Below are positions 12,413-22,558 of a DNA stretch of 64,000 nucleotides, in pieces. This DNA is from Adenophora triphylla var. japonica (taxonomy: Eukaryota > Streptophyta > Magnoliopsida > Asterales > Campanulaceae). The stretch lies in the NCBI GenBank assembly GCA_022495995.1, contig JAFEMH010000078.1, forward strand, positions 124,001 through 188,000. Reading direction: 5' to 3'. The stretch's first letter is position 1. Every line of letters starts with the position of its first letter. A program made the position numbers and the translations under genes. A model generated the notes under the pieces. That model worked only from the letters and a program-made list of their open reading frames with translations. It was not told the origin of the DNA and did not search any database.

Positions 12413-13715
12413 TTTTTTGTAACGTAAAAAGAAAAAAAAACTTAAGCAAATCCCTTAACCACCTTATTGGCTATGCCAATGGTTTCTGATATAGTAATCT
12501 GACATTGATGGATATTAATAGTGGTAAGTTTTAAAGCCTTAAAAACATCAATTCATTTTAGTTTAATAGTTGATTACCAAAATTAAAAAAGACGAGAGTA
12601 ATAAACAAGTTTAAAGTTAAAGATGACAAAGTTGATCAATCAAACATGACTTTCAAAACGACAAAACAGTATCCTATAAGTAAATATAACGCCGAAAAAT
12701 TGAAGTAGAATGTTGGTGAAATTGTGTTTGATTTTATTGCCATCTCTCCTCGTTGAGAGCTTTTGATTTCTCTCATTGTTGAGAGCCTTTGCCTTCTCTC
12801 CTTGTTGAGATCCTTAAATTTTTGTTTTGTTTTCTATCATTATCTATTGATTTTTGCGTTCTTCATTTGTTGGTTGGCGGTTTATAGCTAACCTAGAGGC
12901 TTTATATTGGTCATGATTTCAAAGCTAAATATTTCCTTGGGAGGATTTTGTGAATGTCAATACAAGGCAGTGTCCAAGTTACACTTGAAGAGACTTCTGT
13001 GCAGCCTGCCAGCCCATGACATTGTTAAGCGAGGAGCTAGATGAAAGATTGAAAATGGTCATACATTTCAAACTTTGAGTGATGAATGGCTTCATACTGC
13101 TATTAACTTCTTTGGTGGCATTGTAATTTTAGGCTCAAGCACCATCATTTGTACTCATTTTTTAATTTTATTTTTACGTTTTTCGTGTATTTCAAAACGC
13201 CATTGTATTGACTCATACTTTATCGTATCGTGTATCTGGGTTGAATCTCCGACATCTATGGACAGCCTACTTATATTCTTATGCTTAATATATGGTGGTT
13301 TGATTTTAAACAAAAAAGACTGCATGCCACTACTGAGATGATGAAAGTGGCTAAGGATGTTAGATGCGCCTCCGATAGTCACCTTGGCTGCCTGATGAAG
13401 TCATTGGCATAAGCTTGGCAGTGGTGGAGGTAGTTCCTTAGGCGGAGGCAGACTGGCCAGTTTGACCTTCCACAACCTTTCTTGAACAATAGCGGCCTCT
13501 GCTCATATATCGCTCACAGTACATGTGTTCAACAACATCATCTTTTGAGCACCGCTATTTCTTCCCGTCCATTCTCCTCCGACACCTCTCCGGTTCAGGA
13601 TCCAAACTGTCGAAAATCCCCATTGATATGTACCCCATCCATCTTCGAATTTCACAATCACATTTCCTTTAAAATCAAAAAGTAAATCTTGAGCCCAGAT
13701 GGAAGAAGCTTATAC
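12413..13715. other. No recognisable gene
   Basis: Mostly AT-rich sequence. Near 12745-12830 a short phrase resembling TCTCTCCTTGTTGAGAGC is repeated three times, about 34-40 bases apart. No coding or element ends recognised. Confidence 0.4.
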
Positions 13716-14440
13716 CGTTGGAGAATTGGTGGTCTACGAGCAGTACTTGTCCCGTACGAAGTGTACAAGAAAGAGATAACATGTATGCATCATCCATATG
13801 AAAAGTAATAAAATAAGAAAACACACAATTTGTTCACCTAGTTCATCCCATCAGACTACATCTAGGGTACTACCAACCCAGGATATCAACTAATATCATA
13901 ATTTGTTTTGTTACAAATAAAGCCCATGATCTCTCAGAGTCATTCTCTTTATCCATGTAAATACACTACTCACCCTTATAACCCCTAGACATAATTTGGA
14001 CCATTTACGGAATGCCCTTAAGGGAACCCCAAAGACATACTAATGCCTTTGACTCTCTTTGTGGTTCTTAAAGATTCTCTCTGGCTTATAACTCTAACAC
14101 AATAATATTATAGGTAATCACTTATATTTATAGTGATATAAATCCTAATCCTAGGTCAATAAGTATTCATGTCCAAGAAAGGACTTCTTTCTTTCCAAGC
14201 AAAATATCCACCACAATTAGAAAACCAAATCCTAGGAAACTTCCGATTGCCCTCTGCCCGTCCGCACGTTCAATGTTGCATGCCCGCAATAAGCTTCTCC
14301 CGTTGCACGATCGCATGCCTATTTCTAGCACGATCGTGCAAGCCTTTTTTTTTCTTTCTAATTTCGCCTCTGATCTTTCTCTTGCACACGTACTTGATCC
14401 CTCCCTAGAGATTGCTCATGGTTAGACATCTAACCCCAAC
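13716..14440 (-). mobile_element. Probable LTR of a minus-strand LTR retrotransposon
   Basis: The right edge reads CCCCAACA followed by the pyrimidine stretch ATCTCCCATCT. Seen on the minus strand this is a polypurine tract followed by an LTR starting TGTTGGGG. The left edge (GTTGGAGAATTGGTGGTCTA) matches the fragment at 49934, which supports a shared LTR family. No second LTR is present locally. Confidence 0.5.
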
Positions 14441-15230
14441 AATCTCCCATCTAGAGACTAACCACAAGTTACTTCTAACATCAAACTCCCATTAAAGAAT
14501 GACTTCCACATATTGTGACCACTCCATTTGACTTCCACCAGACTCTCTTGTCCCGAGTCTTCACTTCCAAAGTGATCCTTGTTGCAAACATCTCCGCTCG
14601 TCTGTCTCTTGTTTCTATCTACGAACCACTATGCAAATCACATGCCTTCACAGTCTTGATCCTATCGATGTCCTAAGGCAACCACCATAACTCAGTTCTT
14701 CTGGATAACGCTCATGTTGGTTAAGTTGGCTTTACGTTCCTCACGCCAGGTCTGGCCTTCAACAAACAACTTTATACCAACATACCGTTCATGAGATATC
14801 CCTCACCTTGGAAATCTCGCCCCCCGCCGTTCATCGTTGGGATACACCATATTTTCCCCAATGAACCATTGTATGTGGTGTACAGTCACATATCCTTCAA
14901 GCTACCATGTTTGCTTCTTGCAATCTTCCATGACCACAATCGAAAGACCACCAACCTTTTTTTACATGAGTGTTTACAAAATCCAAATCTTCTCTACCTT
15001 CTCTGAATGTCCCTGCATTTCACTTGATTGTAGCATAGTCCCATTCATAATCTTGACTCGCCAAAAGTAAAGTTTCATACCCTCGCACTGCTACCCTTTG
15101 ACGAAACAATGCATCCGAATCAAAATATCAACGAATTGACTTGACTTATCTTTTTCAAGATTAATGCACTCTAACCGTGATCTACACATGATATGCACAC
15201 CTATGCAATCCACACTCAGCAAATTACTAA
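14441..15230 (-). mobile_element. Decayed internal end of the same LTR element
   Basis: This sequence follows the inferred polypurine tract and has the look of a degenerate Copia 3' internal region (frequent stops, CT-rich plus strand). No domain can be named. The right boundary is arbitrary. Confidence 0.35.
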
Positions 15231-15344
15231 TTAGTTATTTTAAAAACAATTTCTTAATAAATATTTATTTATTTATTTAAAGATAATTATATCAAATTAT
15301 GCACCTCTCAAAATTATGATATAATATAGTGAAATTATTACTTA

Positions 15345-15443
15345 ATCATCCATCCAAAAATAAATGTCTAAAAAATTAAATTTGCTTTTGCTAAAGAATA
15401 AATTTTATTTTTTTTGGACATTTATTTTGGGATGAATGAAGTA
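15345..15443. mobile_element. Degenerate Stowaway-like MITE
   Basis: The arms ATCCAAAAATAAATGTCTAA and GACATTTATTTTGGGATGAA are imperfect inverted repeats of the common MITE family, with decayed ends. Confidence 0.55.
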
Positions 15444-15773
15444 AACCGTTTTAGGTACTTAAGCTCATAAAAATATTTTCAAAATTTTTGAAACCCTTTT
15501 CAATTTTTTTTTTTTTTTAAATATCTTCATTTTTTAAAACATTTAATCTTGGATGAGAATGAGATTATCTATAAAAACGTTTAACCAAATTTAGTACTTT
15601 TGTGATGGCATGACAAATTGTGTGTTCTGCAACCGTGGAGTGAAGCTTTGTAATGACGTCAAACAAAACTCTAATTTTTTCTATGCAAAAGGCAAGGCAC
15701 ATCGTATTAATTGCATATTAGGTTATTATCACCAATGTCGTCAATTTTTTTCGTTAAATGGTCATGTGTTAAT

Positions 15774-15997
15774 TGATAGAGATACATATACTTCAGAATC
15801 ATAATTGATTTGGTCTCTTATTTTGTTATTATTTGTGTAAATATTTTCCTTATATAATTAGGTCTCTTGGAGCACAAGATGTAGTTATATTAGTCTAGGA
15901 TTGTATTACTTGAAATATCAAGAAACGCTCCTGTATATATGTAATACTCAGTCCATGAATAACAATCAAGTTCAGCAATATTTTCATCCTTCTTACA
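15774..15997 (+). repeat. 5' LTR of Copia element
   Basis: Starts TGATAGAGATACA and ends CTTCTTACA. It matches 20988-21211 at 219 of 224 positions by eye. Confidence 0.93.
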
Positions 15998-16009
15998 TGG
16001 TATCAGAGC
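15998..16009 (+). promoter_or_regulatory. tRNA-Met primer-binding site
   Basis: TGGTATCAGAGC immediately after the 5' LTR is complementary to the 3' end of plant initiator tRNA-Met, the usual Copia primer. Confidence 0.92.
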
Positions 16010-16078
16010 TTTGATCCAAAATCTAGGTCAATTTTCTTCTTATTCCGCTGCCGCCCTCTGTTCATCCTCACCCTCTCT

Positions 16079-17040
16079 ATGGCTTCAAACGAATCCTCTC
16101 CCCTCTTCCTCCCCAATTCGGCTGAACCAACCAAGCCTTTGATCGTTATCTCCCTCTCCCACATCCTCAAACTAACGTCAACAAATTACATAGCCTGGAA
16201 GGTTCAAATCGAGGCTACTCTTCTTGGCCATGATCTCTTTCAATACATTGATGGCACTCTTTTTGCCCCTCCTCAATACCTACCGCCTAAAGAACCCACA
16301 AACCCCACCAATCCTGATACTTCAAAAACTGCCACACCCTCCGCACCTAACCCTAACCCCGCCTACACCACATGGTTCCGCCAAGATAAACTAATTCTTG
16401 GTGCTCTAGCCGGAACTCTATCCCCCTCTTTAGTCCCACTCATATCTCAATGTGCTACGACCCTAGATGCGTGGAAGACCCTGTCTAAGACATATGCCAA
16501 TCCTTCTAAAGGACATGTTAGGCAAATCAAAGACCGCCTCCGGAATATCACTAAGGGACCTCGAACCATAACTGATTACATGCGTGATCTGAAATCCTGT
16601 GCGGATCAACTTGCATCCCTTGGCCGACCATTAGATCCTGATGACCTTGTTGACAAGGTGCTTGAACAACTCAATGATCTCGACTTCGACAATATTATCC
16701 ATGCTGTCCAAAGTAGAGAAACCCCTATATCCTTTGATGAGCTTCATGAGAAACTCATCACTCGTGAACTCACCATCAAGCAACGAACCAACTCCAATCC
16801 AACATTCCCAGCCACAGTAAATTCTGCCAGAACCAACCCTAGAAATTCATACCCACCACGCACCACCAACAATCAGTCTGGCCTATTGCCCACACCGTCA
16901 GCCCCATCCTCCACACCCTTCCCTCGACCTTCTGTTCCCTTTAAAGGTAGGTGTCAATGGTGCCGTGACATAGGTCACTATGTTTCTCAATGCCCAGTTT
17001 TTCGTCAACAATTTCCCATGGCTCGACCACCCCCTCCACT
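16079..17040 (+). CDS. Copia Gag
   Basis: The open frame starts at ATG 16079, 70 bases after the primer site. It opens with a plant Copia capsid-type region (LTSTNYIAWKVQIEATLLGH) and later has the CCHC zinc knuckle CQWCRDIGHYVSQC at about residues 293-306. The frame continues to 17239, but homology to Gag-Pol ends near 17035 in a C-rich run. There the protease continues in the -1 frame. Either a base change broke the frame or this copy uses a shift; the run CCACCCCCTCC is not a classical slippery site. Confidence 0.88.
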
Positions 17041-18572
17041 CCCAATCCTCGGCCACCTACACGTCCATATACACCTGCTGCCTACAATGCCTCTTGTGCA
17101 CCTTCTAATCCACCCGCTTGGCTTCTTGACAGTGGTGCTACCCACCATGCAACCAATGATCTTGACACCCTCGCCATGCATTCACCCTACAATGGTACCG
17201 AAGAACTCCTCATTGGGGATGGCTCCGACCTTGATATAGCCAACACCGGTTCTACCTCTATCTCTTCTTTATCTAAAATTTTTTCTCTTAATAATGTTCT
17301 ACATGTTCCTTCCTTATCTCGTAATATCATATCTATTTCTCAATTCTGTCGTGATAATAACTCTTCGATTACTTTCTTACCATCTTCCTTTGTTGTGAAG
17401 GATGTAAGCACGGGGGCAATCCTTCTTCAAGGTCCATCTAGATCCGGTGTCTATGAGTGGCTTCCTTCGTCACCAACTATCAATTCCTCTTCAGTTTCTG
17501 CGTCAGATTGGCATCATAGATTAGGGCATCCGTCTTTTAATATTTTGAGTCATATTAGCAAGTCCTTTAATTTAAACATTCCGTCTTTGGTTTCCTTCAA
17601 TTGTAATTCTTGCGATTGCAATAAAAGTCACAAATTTCCATTCAATGAAAACACTATTACATCTCGTGGTCCCCTTGATATCTTATATAGTGATGTTTGG
17701 ACGTCACCCCTCTTCTCTTTTGATGGCTACAAGTATTATATCATATTTGTTGACCACTTTACTAAGTATATATGGTTCTATCCTCTTAAAAATAAAAATG
17801 ACGCTCTTTCTACCTTCAAACACTTCAAATTACTTGTGGAAAAACACTTCAATCGCCCCATTCTCACAGTCTATAGTGACAATGGTGGAGAATATCTTGG
17901 ACTCCGTCCCTTTCTTATTTCTCAAGGTATATCTCACCTCACTTCTCCTCCTCATACTCCTGAACATAATGGATACTCTGAAAGGCGTCATCGTCACATT
18001 GTTGAGACGGGTTTATCACTTCTGAGTCACTCTTCAATGCCCAAAAAGTTTTGGTCCCTTGCCTTTGCTTCCGCGTGCTATCTCATAAACAGGATGCCCA
18101 CTCCAACTCTCAATCTTGTCTCTCCTTATCACAAACTTCATGACACACCTCCAAATTATCTCAAATTAAGAAGTTTTGGTTGCCTATGTTACCCTTGGCT
18201 ACGTCCCTACACTTCTCATAAATTGGATCCACGGTCACTTCCTTGTGTCTTCGTTGGTTATTCTTCCACTCAAAGTGCTTATTTCTGTCTCGATCCCAAA
18301 ACTCACAAAATTTTCGTCTCTCGCCATGTTAAATTTATTGAAAGAAACTTTCCCTACTCCTCTCTCTCAGTCTCGGACTCTTCTCCACCTACCCCTGATG
18401 AGTGGTGTACCCATAATCTTACCATCATCCCTCCTGCCCAACCACACATTGAGCCTCTCGTCCCAGCAGCCCCTACTTCACCAACTTCCCCAGCCACTGA
18501 CCACATTACTCCTGCTACATCTCCCATGTCTGATATTTCTCCTGTCTACTCACCTTCTGCCGATACTACAGC
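17030..18572 (+). pseudogene. Copia Pol, first part: protease and integrase
   Basis: The aspartic protease motif is WLLDSGATHHATND. The integrase zinc-binding HRLGHPS...CNSCDC follows, then the catalytic core with SDVWTSP, FVDHFTKYIW and SDNGGEY. The GKLG-like C-terminal part (FGCLCYPWLRPY) is also present. The frame is open to 18657, but after 18572 it reads into an inserted hAT MITE. No ATG of its own is expected, since Copia Pol is normally fused to Gag. Confidence 0.9.
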
Positions 18573-18808
18573 TAGGGCTGTTACACGAACCGAGCCGGCT
18601 CGAGCTCGGCTCGGGCTCAGCTCGAAAAAAGCTCGAGTTCGAGTGGGCTCGAGGTGAACTCAAGCTCGAGCTCGAATCGATTTTCAAGCTCGTCATTTTT
18701 TTCGAGCCGACTCGTGTTCGGCTCGTATGTTCGACGAGCTCTGTTCGAGATCGACTCGTTTAAGCTCGACTCGGGCTCGGCTCGTTAAAAGCTCGAATAA
18801 ATTTTAGT

Positions 18809-18859
<51 letters not shown>

Positions 18860-19252
18860 TCGAAGCTCGAGCTCGGCTCGTTAAAAGCTCGTTTGATTTC
18901 GCATTTTTTTCAAAAATAAGTCGAAGCTCGAGCTCGGCTCGTTAAAAACTCGTTTGATTTTAGATTTTTTTCAAAAAATAAGTCGAAGCTCGAGCTCGGC
19001 TCGTTAAAAGCTCGTTTGATTTCAGTTTTTTTTCAAAAAATAAGTCGAAGCTCGAGCTCGGCTCGTTAAAACTCGAGTTCGAGCAGCTCGCGAGCCAGCT
19101 CGCGAAAAGCTCAAAACTTGATTCGAGCCGAGCTCGAACATGCATTCTGGGCTCGAGCTCGAGCTCGAGAAAAGCTCGAGCTCGATATTTTTTATTCGAT
19201 CTCGAGCTCGAAACTTCAAAGCTCGGCTCGGCTCGGCTCGTTTACAGCCCTA
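18573..19252. mobile_element. hAT-type MITE inserted in Copia pol
   Basis: The ends are TAGGGCTGTTA and TTTACAGCCCTA. The 8-bp duplication ACTACAGC is perfect at 18565-18572 and 19253-19260. The 680-bp body is made of GCTCGAGCTCG and GGCTCGTTAAAAGCTCG words, with an AT dinucleotide run near 18810-18857. Without it and one duplication copy, pol would read through in the same frame, so it inserted after the retrotransposon. Confidence 0.93.
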
Positions 19253-20377
19253 ACTACAGCCTCACCTTTATATGAACCCTCTGCCCAATCCCCTTCCGAA
19301 CCCTCTGCCAATTCCTCATCTGAATCTCCTTCACCTGTTAACCTTCCTCAAGCTTCCCATCGCCCCATGACTCGCCTTCAAAACAACATCACCAAGCCCA
19401 TACAAAAATTGAACCTACACACTGCCTTGACTCCTATTTCCTCAGATCCTACAACCGTCTCTCAAGCTCTTAAAAGCCCAACTTGGAGAACAGCTATGCA
19501 AACTGAATATGATGCACTTCTTAAAAATCATACCTGGGATCTTGTACCCTCTTCATCTTCTCAAAATCTAGTTGGTTGTAAATGGATTTTCCGTACTAAA
19601 TATAATCCGGATGGCACCATCTCTCGTCACAAAGCTCGCTTAGTGGCCAAAGGGTTTCATCAACGACCCGGTCTTGACTACTTTGAGACATTCAGTCCAG
19701 TATTGAAACCCACTACGGTTCGCACTATTCTTTCTATTGCTACCATGCGTGGATGGCCTCTTCGCCAACTTGACATAAACAATGCCTTTTTACAAGGGTC
19801 TCTTTCTGAAGATGTTTTTATGCAACAACCTCCCGGTTTTGTTGACACTCAGTTTCCCTCTCATGTGTGTAAACTTCGTCAAGCTATTTATGGTCTCAAG
19901 CAAGCCCCTCGCGCTTGGTACAATGAACTCAAATCTTACCTTCTTTCTATTGGTTTCAAAAATTGTATCTCTGATTCGTCACTTTTTGTTCTTGGTCACG
20001 GCTCTCACCTTATTTATTTACTTGTCTATGTAGACGACATAATCGTCACAGGCTCAGATTCTACACTCCTAAATTCCTTTATTCACACCTTCTCTTCTCG
20101 GTTCTCTCTCAAGGACTTGGGGTCCCTATCTTATTTTCTTGGCGTCGAAGTTATTCCCCACTCTCATGGTTTACTTCTGTCTCAACATAAATACATTCAA
20201 GATATTCTTGTCAAAGCCAAGATGTCTGATGCCAAACCTGTTTCCACACCCTTGGCCGTACACCCCACTCTCACAGCATCATCAGGTTCGACCCTCTCTA
20301 ATCCCACAGAGTATCGGACCTTGCTTGCGCCTACAATACTTATCTCTTACTCGCCCGGATATCTCATTTCTTTGTAA
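19253..20377 (+). pseudogene. Copia Pol, second part: reverse transcriptase
   Basis: It encodes KWIFRTKYNPDGTISRHKAR, the palm motif YGLKQAPRAWY and the catalytic YVDDIIVTG. Reading is lost near 20327, where the [16 protein letters not shown] segment moves to another frame, and again near 20366 where a TAA intervenes. Both are single-base changes typical of decay. Confidence 0.9.
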
Positions 20378-21018
20378 ATAGACTCTCTCAATTCATGCAT
20401 TGTCCGACTGAGGATCACTGGGTTGCCTTAAAACGCCTTTTGCGTTACCTGGTGGGTACCTCAAACCATGCTTTACTTCTTCAGCGTTCTTCCTCCTACA
20501 AGCTTCATGCTTTTACTGATGCTGACTGGGCGGGAGATCATGATAATTTTCGTTCTACAACTGGTTATATTGTGTATTTGGGTAAAAACCCTATCTCTTG
20601 GACCTCTCGTAAGCAACGCACTCTAGCTAGATCTTCCACTGAAGCAGAATATCGTGTCGTTGCTGCTACAACTGCAGAAATTCTCTGGGTTCAAAATCTT
20701 CTCCAAGAATTGTCTGCTCCTCACACGGCTACCCCGATAATTTTTTGTGACAATTTAGGTGCTACTTATGTTGCTGCGAATCCTAAGTTTCACTCCAAGA
20801 TGAAGCATCTCGGCCTGGATTATCACTTTGTTCGTCAACATGTACAAGATAATACTTTGCGTGTGTCTCACATTTCAAGTGGCGATCAATTGGCTGATTT
20901 ACTGACTAAACCGCTTGCACGAGCTCCGTTTCTTACAGTTTTGTCCAAGATTGGACTTTCCTCTCGACAGTCCATCTTGCGGGGGCATGATAGAGATACA
21001 AATACTTCAGAATCATAA
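20378..21018 (+). pseudogene. Copia Pol, third part: RNase H
   Basis: The Copia RNase H domain is present with DADWAGD, GNISW-like [18 protein letters not shown] and [13 protein letters not shown]. The last residues overlap the start of the 3' LTR, as is usual. The domain is intact but in a different frame from the upstream RT. Confidence 0.88.
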
Positions 21019-21211
21019 TTGATTTGGTCTCTTATTTTGTTATTATTTGTGTAAATATTTTCCTTATAGAATTAGGTCTCTTGGAGCACAAGATGTAATT
21101 ATATTAGTCTAGGATTGTATTACTTGAAATATCAAGAAACGCTCATGTATATATGTAATACTCAGTCCATGAATAACAATCAAGTTCAGCAATATTTTCA
21201 TCCTTTTTACA
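20988..21211 (+). repeat. 3' LTR of Copia element
   Basis: Starts TGATAGAGATACA and ends CTTTTTACA. The matching target duplication TTAAT follows. Confidence 0.93.
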
Positions 21212-21216
21212 TTAAT

Positions 21217-21504
21217 AACCTTCATTGCCCAATTCACAAAGCTACGTTAGTATATTGTGACAATGAAAGTGCTATTTATCTTTTCGATAATCCAGTTCAA
21301 CATCAGCGTACAAAACACATAGAGATGGACATTCATTTTGTCCGGGAAAAAGTGGCTCATGGTCAAGTTCGTGTCTTACATGTTCCGTCTCGATTTCAGA
21401 TTGCAGACATATTTACAAAGGGCCTCCCACTTATATTATTTGATGACTTTCGGACCAGTCTCAACGTCCGATCTCCTCCCGTTTTGACTGAGAGAGTGTG
21501 TTAG
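21217..21504 (+). pseudogene. RNase H end of a second, unrelated Copia element
   Basis: The open frame reads LVYCDNESAIYLFDNPVQHQ, then RTKHIEMDIHFVRE and IADIFTKGLP, a different Copia lineage from the neighbour. It ends in ERVC-stop, with the stop overlapping TGTTAG, the start of its own LTR. The rest of this element is not on the other side of the inserted Copia (15600-15773 shows no RNase H). Confidence 0.88.
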
Positions 21505-21765
21505 AATATGTATATTAAATTAGTTATATTTGATAGTATTTTAGATTGTTTGAATGACTAGATTAGTGGTAAGTTATTGATAGTAATCCCACCATATAAG
21601 GAACGTATATCACATAAATAGGGAAAGTAGTGGTTAGGAAAGAGTTGTATATATTTGTGGCAAATCAATGAGATAAACACGAAGTATATTTCTTTCAATC
21701 TAAATACAAACAAAACAAATCTCTTTATTTCTCTGAACAAATTCAAAAACAAGAACAATAAGTGC
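21500..21765 (+). repeat. Probable 3' LTR of the second Copia element
   Basis: Begins TGTTAGAATATG right after the RNase H frame, preceded by a purine-rich GACTGAGAGAGTG. It has a TATA-containing middle. The right edge near 21765 is not certain because no CA end with a duplication was found. Confidence 0.5.
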
Positions 21766-21779
21766 ATGTGAAAATTAGG

Positions 21780-22194
21780 AACATGTGACCATGCATAATC
21801 TATATTATTTGGAATATGCTAATATAGACCAAATTTGAAGCCCTAATCTATCATAGGATGGAATGACGACTAGGACAGTTGTTGTTGCTATGTTTTTTTC
21901 TTCTCTCTCATTTTTTTTTTTATTTTCTAAACACTCTCAAAACTATTAAACGATATAATTGGATGGATAAAATAGCATTTACATTTTCACAATATAGTAA
22001 ATTGAGTAGCCAGCAAGACTCAGAAACAACATTAGCATTAGCGTCAACCGTGGAGTATTTTCGGTAGATTGGTCCATAAAGTAAAAATTAAAATGTGGAA
22101 TTTTTGGTTTGAAAAGCTGTAGGAGCCTAGGAGGTGATTAAAAAAAAAAACATAAAACCTAAAATCCCATCCCCTTCTAAATTGCTCTGTTCTA
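21780..22194. other. No recognisable gene
   Basis: AT-rich spacer with stops in all frames. No element ends recognised. Confidence 0.4.
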
Positions 22195-22353
22195 AAAGAT
22201 CCCGCCTAAGGGCGCCTAGGCTCCGCCTAGGCGCTAGGCCCCTCTCCAACGCCTAGTTCTAAGACCCGCCTAAGTTCTGACTAATTCCAACTAATCCCGA
22301 TTAGTCCCCGACTAGTCCCCGCCTAGGCGGCGCCTAGCGTTTTTTAGAACCTT
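22195..22353. mobile_element. GCCTAGGCG-rich MITE-like element
   Basis: The ends TTCTAAAA and TTTTTAGAAC are inverted. The body is made of CCGCCTAGGCG and CGCCTAG words, like the other word-rich hAT MITEs in this window. No clean 8-bp duplication is visible, so the class is inferred. Confidence 0.5.
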
Positions 22354-22396
22354 GCTAAATTGTCGACCTCTCCCCTCCCCTTGTATCGGCAAATTC

Positions 22397-22450
22397 TAAA
22401 TACAGGGAGTGTTAAATACAGGGATTAAGGGAAATTACTCATTTGCCCCT
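22397..22450 (+). repeat. Left terminal repeat of element A
   Basis: TAAATACAGGGAGTGTTAAA then TACAGGGATTA, then ATTTGCCCCT. The paired direct motif TACAGGGA appears twice, 16 bases apart. It matches the reverse complement of 32086-32134 in motif order and spacing, but not base for base. Confidence 0.6.
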
Positions 22451-22558
22451 TTATATACCAATTGATTTCACTCCCCTCGTTTTCACTCCTTCATTTCAAA
22501 TTCAATTTGGCGACTGCGATAAACGACGAAGACGAAGACGAAGACGAAGAAGACGAGC

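Larger units (their letters stand above)
15774..21211 (+). mobile_element. Ty1/Copia LTR retrotransposon, frameshifted and split by a hAT MITE
   Basis: It has two 224-bp LTRs (15774-15997 and 20988-21211) and a TTAAT 5-bp duplication (15769-15773 and 21212-21216). The primer site TGGTATCAGAGC directly follows the 5' LTR, and a G-rich tract (GCGGGGGCA) precedes the 3' LTR. Gag, protease, integrase, reverse transcriptase and RNase H are in Copia order. Five LTR mismatches seen by eye imply a moderately recent insertion. Coding is broken by a frame change near 17030, the 680-bp MITE at 18573-19252, and two shifts near 20327 and 20366. Confidence 0.95.
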
